A DNA stretch of 64,000 bases, taken from NCBI GenBank assembly GCA_002104905.1, contig MCFE01000130.1:62001-126000 (forward strand), read 5' to 3'. The notes under the pieces were generated by a model, which was given only the letters and a program-made list of their open reading frames with translations, was not told the origin of the DNA and searched no databases. The DNA comes from Basidiobolus meristosporus CBS 931.73 (lineage: Eukaryota; Basidiobolomycota; Basidiobolomycetes; Basidiobolales; Basidiobolaceae). The translations under genes were made by a program, and so were the position numbers. Of the stretch, positions 1 to 11,029 are shown piece after piece (the first letter of the stretch is position 1; each line of letters starts with the position of its first letter).

Positions 1-1881
1 TTGCTGTCATACTTTCTAAAATAATGTAATTGTGGGTTTATACTTGGAGCATTGTATTTGAACTCATGTATATTGTAGCATATTTGTATCAATCTAGTAT
101 TAGAGCCCCCAGAGTGGTCTTTCCAAGTGCATTTTTACTTGGGTAAAATGCAAAGTACTGAAATGAATGACCTGAAGTGGTTCAAAAATTAGTTTACTCA
201 AGCAATCTATAGTCTTGATGAAATCTTCCTCAAATTTATGGAAGTACTATGATATATAAATACTGAAAAAGATTGAGCAATGCGCATAATATCTTGGGCT
301 TATCTGCTTGCTATGTACTTACTAGGAATATCCCAAAATACTGGAAAACTCTAGACTCCAAACTCCAAACAGTGACTTAGTGCAAGTCAGCCATCCCCTT
401 GCAAATAAAGCAAGCCTAGTCAGATGATTTGCAACAGTCCACAATACATTCTATCTGTAATATTTATACAGTATAGTAGTAAAGCTGCTGCACAGATAGA
501 AAATCTATCGAATTTTTCAGATTAGTGCAAATATTGTAAGTGTCCTTTTCAGCTGATTTCAAACAGATTGAAGTGACATCAAGTCAAGAAGTGCAGTGCA
601 ATACAAATCAATTAAATTATAGAGCCCACTGTAATGACTCTATGAAAATCTCATACTTCGAATTCATCTGACCATCTGCCGGTATTCTAATGGTATTTTG
701 CTGGCATTTAGCTGATGTTTTACCTTACAATTTTTAATTGTAAATATTTGCGGAAGTAGTGAGTAGCATATTACCAAGTTTAGTATGAGTGCTAGTTAGC
801 CTAGTCTCATCCCAGAAAAACGTCTGCTTGTCTGCCAAATTTAAAGTACCTGAGATATTGAGAGTTGCAAGTTTAGACAAACTTGGAATTCAGCTGATAC
901 TATGATGGTATTCTGGTGGCCTTTAGTAATTTTTTTTTCTTGGGGAACTGTTTGGCATCATTGCATTGGATTCTAATTAAACTAATGAAATGCCATTTAT
1001 TCATTTGCGCTGTTGACCAGGGGTAAACACCGATGACTACTGTTTTTTTCGGGGCTCTAAAAAGTTATAATCGTACATTAGTCTATTTTTTATGTGGTGA
1101 AAGACAGCGTCTTTCGGATCGTCAATTTGTTGCATGTGAGGTCTAATGCTGGCCTATATCCATATATAAATGTAAGATTGACATCTAATTGGTCACGAAA
1201 CAAAGTGCCTCCAGTGTCATCAAGCTAACTAGCATCATTTGGAAGTGTACTTACTATCGTGTTAGCAGTCACAATCTAATTTCTTTCACTCAAACTGCAA
1301 GTCAACATGGCAGTCCAATACAAATTGGATTAGTCGAAAGTATTGGCTCAGGGAAAGTCTGAATATTTGTCATGCGGGTGACTCTGATTATATTAATCAT
1401 AGGGAGACGTTGTATTAAATGGCTTGAGGCACACGCAAAATATGGATTCTTTTACAGAAACTTAGAAACTTGAAGAGGGGGTGGTGATTGGAATATGCGG
1501 TCTGTATTCTGCGGTTACTTGTCTGGTGCTACCACAGCAGGTGTAACAACAATCCAGGAAGGAACTAGACATTCAATTGAGCGACATTAACTCTTGCGGC
1601 TAAGGTTGTTGAGAATGCTGATGAGACTATAAGCCATTACTTCTGGTGAATACATGTCATCATTGAATGAACTCCAGGAGCCAATCATCACTGGCTATTA
1701 TTATGACCGTATATGGCCCTCCCTTGTTCCCCTCCACAGCGTTCACTCGCTAGCATATTCCGAGCGATTGGACTTTGATAACTCTTATACGTGACTCTCA
1801 TTTGGTCTATACTCAGCAACTTCTCCGCTTACTGAATAGTCTCCATAACTACCGCAGATTACTTGAGCCAAACGATCCTGC
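1..1881. other. AT-rich intergenic edge with repeat debris
   Basis: No reading frame here looks coding. Between about 640 and 940 the sequence resembles the reverse complement of 59.41-59.54 kb, sharing 'aattcatctga', 'tattctaatggtattttgctgg' style blocks in the same order. This is an old, decayed copy of the repeat family that dominates 58.5-62.8 kb. A second partial block of the same kind lies near 880-930. The rest, including the VPS1 5' flank, shows nothing recognisable. Confidence 0.5.
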
Positions 1882-4800
1882 ATGGACACCAACCTAATTA
1901 GAACGGTAAATAAACTTCAGGATGCTTTTGCAACTGTGGGTGTGAGCAATCCAGTGGACTTGCCGCAAATAGTAGTGATTGGAAGGTATCTACCACTCTA
2001 TAGCTACCCAAGTTGCCTTCCACTCATTCCCTTCTAGCCAAAGTAGCGGCAAAAGCTCTGTCTTGGAAAACATCGTAGGTCGGGATTTCCTACCTAGAGG
2101 AAATGGTATCGTGACTCGAAGACCCCTGGTATGTAGTTTTCTTGATTGTGACAAGTGGGCTTTCATCACCCATTCCAATTCTCCCAGTAGATCTTGCAAC
2201 TAGTCAATAGACCAGCCAAACAAAAGAACAGCGAAGCCATGAATAGCTCAGACAGCGCAAAATTGGGCCATAAAGGTAAGATATTCTAAAGAGCTCTCAC
2301 CAAGAGTGCCAAAATCTTACTTGGTATCAGTCAGTAATGGTAAGGGTCATGAGCCCGATGAATGGGGGGAATTTCTGCACCTGCCTGGAGTTAAGTTCGC
2401 CGATTTCAATAAAATTCGCGAAGAAATCGTCAAGGAAACCGATTTGAAGACGGGGAAAAATTCCGGTGAGCTTCTACCCAGATAAATGATGGCCGAGTTC
2501 CAAGAATCCAACCGAAGTTTCCCTCCAAAGGCATCTCTCCGCAGCCCATTAATCTTCGCATATTTTCACCAAATGTCTTGACTTTGACCCTGGTTGACCT
2601 CCCTGGACTAACAAAAGTAAGAGACCTCTCGGGTGGGCTTCAACCAAACATCAATAGTAACACTGGGTTTGTTCTAGGTACCAGTAGGTGATCAGCCCAA
2701 GGATATCGAAAAGCAGATCAGAGATATGATCATAAAGTACATCACCAAACCGAATGCCATCATCTTGGCGGTCACTGCTGGCAATACCGACCTGGCCAAT
2801 TCAGATGGCCTTAAGCTTGCTAGAGAAGTGGATCCAGAAGGTAATTCAAAAGTCCCTCGTGGAGCAAGTGACATTGGGGATTTACCATGTTGTACATATG
2901 TAGGTCTACGCACCATAGGCGTTCTAACCAAGATCGATCTCATGTAAAGTCAAATCACTAGCAGTTATGTGTTCAGACACCAACACATTCTTCAACTCAG
3001 GGACCATGGGACGGATGTCGTGGATATTCTGGCCGGTCGCATCATTCCCCTGAGATTGGGTTAGCGCAGACTGGAGAAATTTGGCAACTCCTGCAGTATT
3101 ACTTATTCGCTTATTTAGGTTATGTCCCGGTTGTAAACCGTGGACAACGGGATATTGAGATCAACAAAACGATTGCCTCCGCTTTAGAATATGAGAAGCA
3201 ATTTTTCGAGAACCATTTGTCCTATCGAGGTAAGGCACAGTACTGCGGAACTCCATTTCTAGCCAGGAAGCTCAATATGGTATGGTGCTCGCTAGCGTAC
3301 GCATTTACCCGGATTTCTTACAAAACGAATTGGAATAGATCTTGATGCATCACATCCGCAACACCCTTCCGGAAATCAGGTCCAAGATCCAGGCAGCACT
3401 TGCCAAATACCAGGCCGAGCTTGCGCAGTTGGGGGATCCTCTAGAGGACGGTTACTCTCAGCAGGTTAGCGAACATGCCCAGTTGGCATTCAACCAAAAA
3501 ATCCTCATATCTCTTCTACACGATAGGCAAACATGGTTCTCAGCGTTATCACCGAATTCTGTAATGAATTCCGCACCGTTATCGACGGCAAATCCAATGA
3601 GCTTTCAGCCTTCGAGTTAAGTGGTGGTGCTCGGATAAGCTTCGTTTTCCATGAGATATTTGCGAATGGCATCAAAAGCATTGATCCGTTTGATCAAGTG
3701 AAGGATGTGGACATTCGTACAATCTTGTACAACTCTTCCGTTAGTGAACTTCTATATATGGTTGTGCTCTGAATACCAGGCTGATCAAAATATACAGGGA
3801 TCATCACCCGCATTATTTGTAGGCACCACTGGATTTGAAGTAATCGTGAAGCAGCAAATCAAAAGACTGGAGGATCCAAGTTCGAAATGCATTACTCTTG
3901 TCTATGATGAGTTGGTCCGAATCCTCTCTCAGCTTCTACAAAAGCAGGTAATTCAGTTGACAGATCCACTGTAGTTGGAATGCATATTTACCATCTGGAA
4001 GTTCTTCAAAAGGTTCCCGGAGCTTAAAGAGAAATTCTATTCCGTTGTTATTGCTTTCTATAAAAAAGCCTTAATGCCAACCTCAAAACTAGTCCAAGAT
4101 CTAATCTCGTGAGTGCGGATTATTCCTACTGCATATTCGTCAGTCTGTATATTGATGCCGAGGCTATTACGCAGAATGGAGGCTTGCTACATAAACACTG
4201 GTCATCCAGATTTCCTCGGTGGGCACAAAGCTTTGACCATCGTCAACGAGAGAGTTAACGCAGCAAAAAATCCGCCAAATTCATCAGATTCGAAGAAGAG
4301 TGGTGCAAATACACCTGTAGGCAACCCCGGGCTTTCTTTAATAAATCAAGACGCGGATAGCTCTGGTGGTGGATTCTTTGGAAGCTTCTTTTCGAGTAAA
4401 AAGAAGAAGCCGACTACCATGGATTCAGTAAGCAACTCACCAATGGATACATCCACCTAGTGGATATTGATCTCTCACTTCAACAGCCCCCTCAAATTTT
4501 AAAGGCAACCGGGACCCTTTCTGAAAGAGAATACATGGAGACGGAGGTGATAAGTAAGTTACCTCTATGGATAAAAGATCTGTAATGATATAGGCTTACG
4601 ATCTTTGCTTGTTTTAGAGCTGTTAATCCAGTCCTATTTCAATATCGTCAAGAAAACAGTGATTGACACTGTCCCTAAAGCGATTACCCTTAACTTAGTA
4701 ACTCAGGCGAAGGAGAATCTTCAAAGAGAACTGTTGACTGAGTTATACAAATCAGAGGTACTCGACGATATAATGAAAGAGAGTGAGTTTACCCTTCAAA

Positions 4801-4996
4801 GACGTAAGGAATGCAAGCAGATGATCGAGGTAAGTGCAAACATTCAACAGCGAATCAATAGCTCCTAAATATCATTGAATCCGTTCTTGGGAACCGGTTC
4901 AGGCTCTTCAAAAGGCAGACGAGGTAAGCCCAGGTATAAATCTTACATCAACGATTACGCCTGACTATTACCATCTAGATTGTTGGAACGGTTTGA
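1882..4996 (+). CDS. VPS1: Vps1-type dynamin-related GTPase, 18 exons
   Basis: This is a large GTPase that self-assembles on membranes and drives scission in Golgi/vacuolar sorting, endocytosis and peroxisome division in fungi. Exons: 1882-1985, 2038-2128, 2191-2275, 2331-2465, 2531-2616, 2678-2840, 2904-2943, 3001-3059, 3119-3279, 3339-3464, 3527-3739, 3798-3947, 3975-4108, 4175-4427, 4487-4553, 4618-4829, 4903-4923, 4979-4996. They sum to 705 codons plus stop, essentially the length of yeast Vps1. The G1 P-loop [11 protein letters not shown] spans the first splice junction. VDLPGLTK (G3) and TKIDLM (G4) follow, then [15 protein letters not shown] of the stalk and a C-terminal GTPase effector domain ending IVGTV. 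A Ser/Gly/Lys-rich linker occupies exon 14, where family members vary. The start was chosen because [16 protein letters not shown] matches the Vps1 N-terminus. The start of exon 13 is the least certain junction. Dnm1 is less likely because the N-terminus and linker fit Vps1. Confidence 0.93.
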
Positions 4997-6630
4997 CTCC
5001 AAACATATAGCAAGGTTGACTGGGGCACCACAAGATCAATGTATTTGCCATCGAATACGCGTTATTAGTAATTGCAAGCATATATGAGGAACAAAAAGAT
5101 TCAAATCTTGATAGTGGAGTTACTAATACTCTTCATACCTAATCAATTTTTATCACAATAAAATTGAGCCCGCACAAATGGCTATCCTCTGAACATCAAG
5201 AAACCCCATTGTTGGTGGCAGCTTAAGGCACCTTTATTTTATGGATTCCCTCGGGCGTCTACGTGTGTGAAAACTTGATCACTCCTGTGTAAAATATCAG
5301 TGCTATCCAGCGCTTCTTGACGTATATCAAGACCTGTCAGATTTTCCCACCGAAATCTGAGATTGTCGCTTAAATACATAAGAACTTGACGAGTATCACC
5401 TACCTATTCGCCAATTGCAATGCTTTTCCAGTGGTATGGATATATGCCTACCTATTAATCTCGTCCTTGGTATCGGACAAAGCGGACAACGTGGCTGCTG
5501 AGTCTGCAGATATATATGTATATTAAATCAGCCAATACAGCCTCTAGATAATCGTGGATTCCTGGTGGCAACATGTACGGTCAACTACCAAACTCGTCAA
5601 GCCATATATTTTGACAGTGTGAAACACCAGAGATCGAGTAAAGCTAACATGATCTAGAATTAGAATCCAGATGGTACGGAACCCGAGGATATTAATGCGA
5701 CGGGTACCCATGTTCCGGCCAGCGAGGTTAGGGCTGCTATAGCTTTTGAGGGGCTCTACTCGGGGAATATTGAATCGCATAGTGACCATCAACATCAACC
5801 TAGGCTATTGATACCTTTCGTGGAATCCTGAAACCGTTTCATATACTTGCACTGTAAATCCACCTGGGAATAGGCATAGTGTAGGATCGTATCAGCCGTA
5901 CTTTGCTTCCCATGTCGTTCTTGGTCTAGTTGCCCAGTAGAAACGATGGGCAATTCCTGTAACGGAAACTTCCGTGACGACGATATACAAATTATCCGTC
6001 GAAATCACGTTAATGCGGATAGGACCCGATGAATGGCTGTCTTTGTTCAACATAAAATCTGTTTCATATGTGCATCCAGAGCACTGTTTATTTAGACAGA
6101 TAGTGCCTCCATCATCCGTCGCCATCCGTAGAGTTGATAGCATGGGGGTTGGCCATATGTGTGAGTGAGATGTATTAATATGAGTAAGTTCTGGCGCTGT
6201 CATGCACCACATTGCCATGGAATTTCCATCCATTTGTTAACTGAAGGCTGTAAATACCGTGATAACTTCGAAATTGGTTTAAAACCTGTACAGCAGGTCA
6301 ACGAAGTAGCAACATACAACTGCGGTGGACCGGCCAAATTTGGGCTACGCTACAATTGAAGAGCAGTATCTTGATTTCCATTTAAGTATCGTGGTCTCAT
6401 CTATGTGTGAGTGGGGTTTTCGACTTCTGCACATCCCCTTGTGGATGAGTACGTTGGAAGTCTGAGACTACAAGCATGTCGGATTTAACACTACTTGTAG
6501 AGTCAATTTAATTGACAATCTGTGATCTATTAGGTTTAACAATATACACTCACATCATTTGATTTGAGCCACAAGAACATCATTGATTGTATGTAACGTG
6601 ATCGCTATCCGAACCGCCATGGTCAATCCT
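4997..6630. other. intergenic, no gene seen
   Basis: Several open frames under 115 codons occur on both strands, but none shows a recognisable domain or splice-linked continuation. The stretch holds the 3' flank of VPS1 and the promoter side of the next gene. Confidence 0.5.
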
Positions 6631-6640
6631 TTATATATAG
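6631..6640 (+). promoter_or_regulatory. TATA box of the SUKH gene
   Basis: The sequence ttatatatag lies about 52 bp upstream of the ATG at 6692, a suitable place for a TATA element in a fungal promoter. This is inferred from sequence and spacing only. Confidence 0.4.
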
Positions 6641-6691
6641 GCCGCTCGGTACAGGGCCGCCTGTATTGGAATACCATTATCTGTCAGCAAC

Positions 6692-7756
6692 ATGGCCTAC
6701 AGTACGCTAAATTGCCTACTATCTCTTCCTCACGAGCTTTCAGCCTACATGCTGCGATTTGTTGACAATCTATCCCTCGCCTTCTTGATTCAAGCTCACC
6801 CCAATTTCATAATCCACGCTCGCCGAGCTATTGTCCGCAGAGAGCATCTTCTAACTTCGCTTATAGTAGCTGAGAAAGATGCGAGCAATCTTTTGGTCTT
6901 GGCACGTGCTACACAGAAACCATCCTTACAACTAGGGGTTCCCGTCTGCGTTGTTTATGAGAAAACCGCTACCATGGTTTCGTTCGAGCGTACTTCGGTG
7001 ATTCGGAGGCTTTATACTCCTATTAACTTGTTCTATATGCTTGCAAATATCAAGGAACGACAACGAATGGCGATCAATTCAATCATCGATGACTGCCGGT
7101 TTCAGCATTGTATTCGGGAGTGCGACCCTTACACATCCCGCCCCTCAACCTTTATGAAGCATCCTAATGGTGCGCAAAGAATTGCCAGCCTTCCTACCAT
7201 GGAAGAGGTGATCCAGTTGGAGCAGCGCCTCAAGATTTCGCTGCCTATTGATTATGTTCATTTTCTGCTCAATCACTCCCATAAACTGCATCATTTTCTC
7301 TCTTTTTCACGCAAGGCAAGATGTGCGGGCGTACAGCTGACTGAGCTTGATTTAGACTTTGTGAAGACAAATAAATCGATTCAGTCGATGAGTCTTTACC
7401 AGCCAAGTGCTTTGCTGACTGATGGCCAGCCACGACGCTTCCTTGGTGTAATCTTTAGTCAAGATAATGAGTACATGATATACCTAGATGTAACAGATCC
7501 TATGCACCATAGCTTTGGTTGCATATTCAGCGTTCAGCAAGAAAGACAGCAAGCAACCATCCCAACTTGGAAGGATCATTCGTTTACCGATCTTATGGTC
7601 CGCCTAGCAAAAGTCACTAACGAGAGTGAAGCAAGAAGTCCGTCGGTCAGCATTAACACACTGCTCCAGGGGAGTGCAACTGACTGCTCCGTGCTCAAGC
7701 CTGTCAATTACCCAGGATCACTCGAGCAATCTGCACCACTTCCTTATCTTATCTGA
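6692..7756 (+). CDS. F-box-like protein with SMI1/KNR4 (SUKH) domain
   Basis: A single-exon 354-residue protein. The N-terminus (about residues 9-50, SLPHELSAYMLRFVDNLS and following) resembles an F-box: a Leu-Pro start followed by short amphipathic helices. Residues about 165-300 resemble the SMI1/KNR4 (SUKH) fold: TMEEVIQLEQRLKISLPIDY is the typical opening helix with Leu-Pro-x-Asp-Tyr. Later come RRFLGVIFSQDNEY and YLDV, the usual strand region. Fungal Knr4/Smi1 coordinates cell-wall synthesis and signalling, and SUKH domains elsewhere act as protein-binding or immunity modules. If the F-box is real, the protein could present SUKH-bound partners to an SCF ubiquitin ligase; that is inference. 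The polar C-terminal tail has no motif I recognise. The TATA-like site upstream supports the start. Confidence 0.65.
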   Translation: MAYSTLNCLLSLPHELSAYMLRFVDNLSLAFLIQAHPNFIIHARRAIVRREHLLTSLIVAEKDASNLLVLARATQKPSLQLGVPVCVVYEKTATMVSFERTSVIRRLYTPINLFYMLANIKERQRMAINSIIDDCRFQHCIRECDPYTSRPSTFMKHPNGAQRIASLPTMEEVIQLEQRLKISLPIDYVHFLLNHSHKLHHFLSFSRKARCAGVQLTELDLDFVKTNKSIQSMSLYQPSALLTDGQPRRFLGVIFSQDNEYMIYLDVTDPMHHSFGCIFSVQQERQQATIPTWKDHSFTDLMVRLAKVTNESEARSPSVSINTLLQGSATDCSVLKPVNYPGSLEQSAPLPYLI

Positions 7757-9397
7757 CACTGCCTTAATGTTTCGTTTATATGTATATATTAAATATAAAC
7801 AATATATTAGATTAGACATCTCTCAAACTTCAAACTGAAACAATATATGAGCAAGCCTCACCCTCCTCGACTATTGCGGCATTTTGATGGATTTCAAGGT
7901 TTGTGTCATTTCACAAGTCAAACACTGTAAGGAGCAGCGCTGCGCTGTTGGCACTGGCCGATGCCTTTCACGCAACCTCCTGTGTAATTGCGTTAGGACT
8001 CGTAGTAGGGGAGCAACCAGCACTTTCGAGCGTTCACAGTAACTAGGCCCTCTGTAGGCAAAGATGTACATGCATGTAGTTGCATCACCATGGGTTACAG
8101 ATATTAGATTCCACATCAGGTCCATAGTGGATCCATCTCCATACAACCTAATTGAATTGGTTTTGACCTGAATGGTCTAGATTAGTATATGCTTATGCCA
8201 ATGTCACAGTTTAATGATTACCTGGCTGAATTTCCAAAAAAGGATCTGCGACGTTGCTTGCAGGACCACAATTTGGCAACGCCGGCATCATCGGCCAATC
8301 AGCCGCTTGCAACCTAGAGTGTAATGTTAACAGGAATGTATCGCCCTAAACATTCAATCACCTAGGATGGCCCCATAAAGCATTGCCTAAGCTAGACCAA
8401 TGGGGTGGATAAGCCCAATTGCCATTTGAGCCTATAAACTTTCAAGTTCCTATCCAAAGAGCAATTTCCCGACATTACATCAGAGCTCCCAGGTCATGCC
8501 CAATACATTACACACGGCAGGCATCGCGAAGTCGTGGGATTAGTGCGTCTCCAGCCTGCACTGCTGATGAGATGTTGGTAATGGGATGATCAAACATCAA
8601 GCTCCCTTATGCCACACGAATGCTCAAACGAACCATCAGTTGATGCTACAGCAGCATGGTATGGCGCCAACCATAATCAAGCCAGCCTCTCTAGTTGTTT
8701 CTGACTGAATAGTGCGCCTGGCCAGGGATGGAATGGAAACCATGATGATGCTCATTGGTGTTTAATCGTATATTTACACTTTAGGAGTTAATTATAAGGT
8801 TTGCCACGTGAAACACCGGCAATTGCAGTGATTCGGTCCATTTGTCTGTTGTATTATGGTTAGCATTTATTGGTTAACCTCTCACTTGAATTCTGTCATA
8901 CATAAATGGAGTTACTAATGTAAGACCCAACTTGGAGATTTGACTGAATTAAGTAGCTCACCTGTTGCAACACAGAATCTGAGCACTAGCGGTGTGCTTT
9001 GGTACATGGCCCCAGACTTTGAATCTTGTGCTTGGTTCGGTTGGCTCCGTATTTTCTGATATACATCAGCCCACGATTCCCATTGATTTTCTTACCTAGT
9101 TTACCTTCCATTTTCTCTCCAGCTTTCTTTAAAATACGAAGCGATATTAAGTTTCTCTGGCTCAACCTTCAATTGACTCTTTCAAGCCAGTTCTTGTCTC
9201 TGATATTTACGACCGGAACCCCATACTTAGTTGCTTGGTCATCTATTTGTGCATACTCTTTTTCTTCCTGCACTCAGGCGGATATATATATATATTCGAT
9301 TTTTATAGAACACTTTTGGCTGACGTGTGCCTCTTCAGTAAAGCGGCATAGAATCTACTCTCTTTGACTTTCGAAGCACGTCGCTGAACATTAGTCC
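7757..9397. other. intergenic, no gene seen
   Basis: No supported coding region. Open frames are short and lack motifs. A TATA-like run (atatatatata near 9281-9292) lies about 110 bp upstream of the casein kinase start and may serve its promoter. A pyrimidine-rich stretch lies at about 9060-9200. Confidence 0.45.
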
Positions 9398-11029
9398 ATG
9401 GCTCACCATCGAGAAGGTGGTCGCCGGGAAATACCCGGCACTATTGCCAACCAATATCGCGTGGGGAAGAAGATCGGCATGGGGAGTTTTGGTGTTATCT
9501 ATGAAGGTAACCCGGCACACAAGTCTGCTTTCTTCCTTTCAAATAGAGTCACCTCTAACCTTGCCTTATTTTTAGGCATTAACCTAGCGAAAAACCAACA
9601 GATTGCCATTAAATTCGTATCCTTTTACCCTGTTTTTCAGGCGCCTCGGTATGCTTTCAGTTTGCAGGATTCTTGACCAACACACCTCTAGGAAGTAAGG
9701 AAAACAGAAGTACCTCAACTCCGCGACGAGTATCGAACATACAAGATTCTTGCTGGGACACGTGAGTACTTAGTAGATACCTCCCCCACAGTAAAGGTTG
9801 CTAATCTTGCCTTGCCAGCTGGTATCCCTACTGCATATTACTTCAGTCATGAGGATATCTACAATGTATTGGTCATTGACCTGCTAGGACCCAGTTTAGA
9901 GGATCTTTTCGATATTTGCCGTCGAAAGTTCAGTATCAAAACCGTGGCTATGCTTGCGAAACAAATGGTACTCTTCATTTGCCCAGTTCATATCACCTGT
10001 ACTTATTAGCTCATTCTATTTCCTCTTCTTAGCTTGCTCGGGTGGAGGCAGTTCATCAACACAATTTGATCTATCGCGATATTAAACCTGACAACTTTCT
10101 GATTGGTCGTCCACATTCAAAGCATGCTAGTCAAGTGTTTATGGTAGACTTTGGGATGGCCAAATATTACCGCGATCCGAAAACCATGCAGCATATTCCC
10201 TATCGAGAGCGTAAAAGCTTGAGTGGTACTGCTCGTTACATGAGTATCAACACTCACCTTGGTAGAGGTATGTGAGGGCTCATTCCGATTCTCCAAAACC
10301 CTTTGCAATAACCTAGATTCAGAACAATCTCGTAGAGACGACTTGGAGGCGCTTGGCCACGTATTTATGTACTTTCTGAGAGGGTCTCTTCCTTGGCAAG
10401 GATTGAAAGCTGCCACCAACAAACAGAAATATCAGCGTATCGGCGAGAAAAAACAAACCACACCAATTGCGGAGCTTGGTCATGGCTTCCCTGGTAAAGC
10501 GGGCATTCAAATGATTTATAGCCTAGATGGTCTAAATATTCTTTCGTTTTACAGAAGAGTTTGGAGAATATCTGAAATATGCTCGACAATTGGGATTCGA
10601 TGAAACCCCCGATTATAAATATCTACAAGGCTTGTTCGATAAGGTTCTGGAGAAAATTGGGGAGCGTGACGATGGAGTTTTTGACTGGGTAGTGAGTAGT
10701 AAGGGTCACAAACTTGAGGTAAGCAGGACACTTGACCCCTCCTTGATTGTAGTCATTTGCCTAATAGCCTAATTTCAACCAAGCCGAACGAACCAGGTTC
10801 CCAGCCTAGTCATCAACTAGAACGCAGCAGTACGCCTCATCATTCCCGAGACTCTCGACATCGCCATTACGGTAGCACCAGTCCGAACAATAGTAGCCAT
10901 CAACACAAACACCCACACCGCTATGCCTCCCGCGACAACACACCATCTCCTCAGAATTTGGGTAAAGAGAATGGTGGGTTTTGGGCCCGCTTGGTGGAGA
11001 TTTTCACGTGGCGCTCATGCTATACATGA
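9398..11029 (+). CDS. casein kinase 1 family protein kinase, 8 exons
   Basis: A Ser/Thr kinase of the CK1 (Hhp/Yck/CKI) group, which phosphorylates acidic or primed substrates in DNA repair, membrane traffic and growth signalling. Exons: 9398-9506, 9576-9616, 9692-9761, 9819-9967, 10033-10267, 10323-10493, 10555-10718, 10784-11029; 394 residues. Visible motifs are the Gly-rich loop [13 protein letters not shown], the Lys of AIKF, the catalytic loop [13 protein letters not shown] within VDFGMAKYY, and the CK1-specific SIN motif in [11 protein letters not shown] in place of the usual [23 protein letters not shown] follows, then an FDETPDY core. The tail after residue 310 is Ser/His/Arg/Asn-rich and ends SCYT, without the CC palmitoylation end of yeast Yck1/2. 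Exon 8 was set to the acceptor at 10783 because it alone keeps the tail open. The assignment to CK1 is firm; the subfamily is not. Confidence 0.94.
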
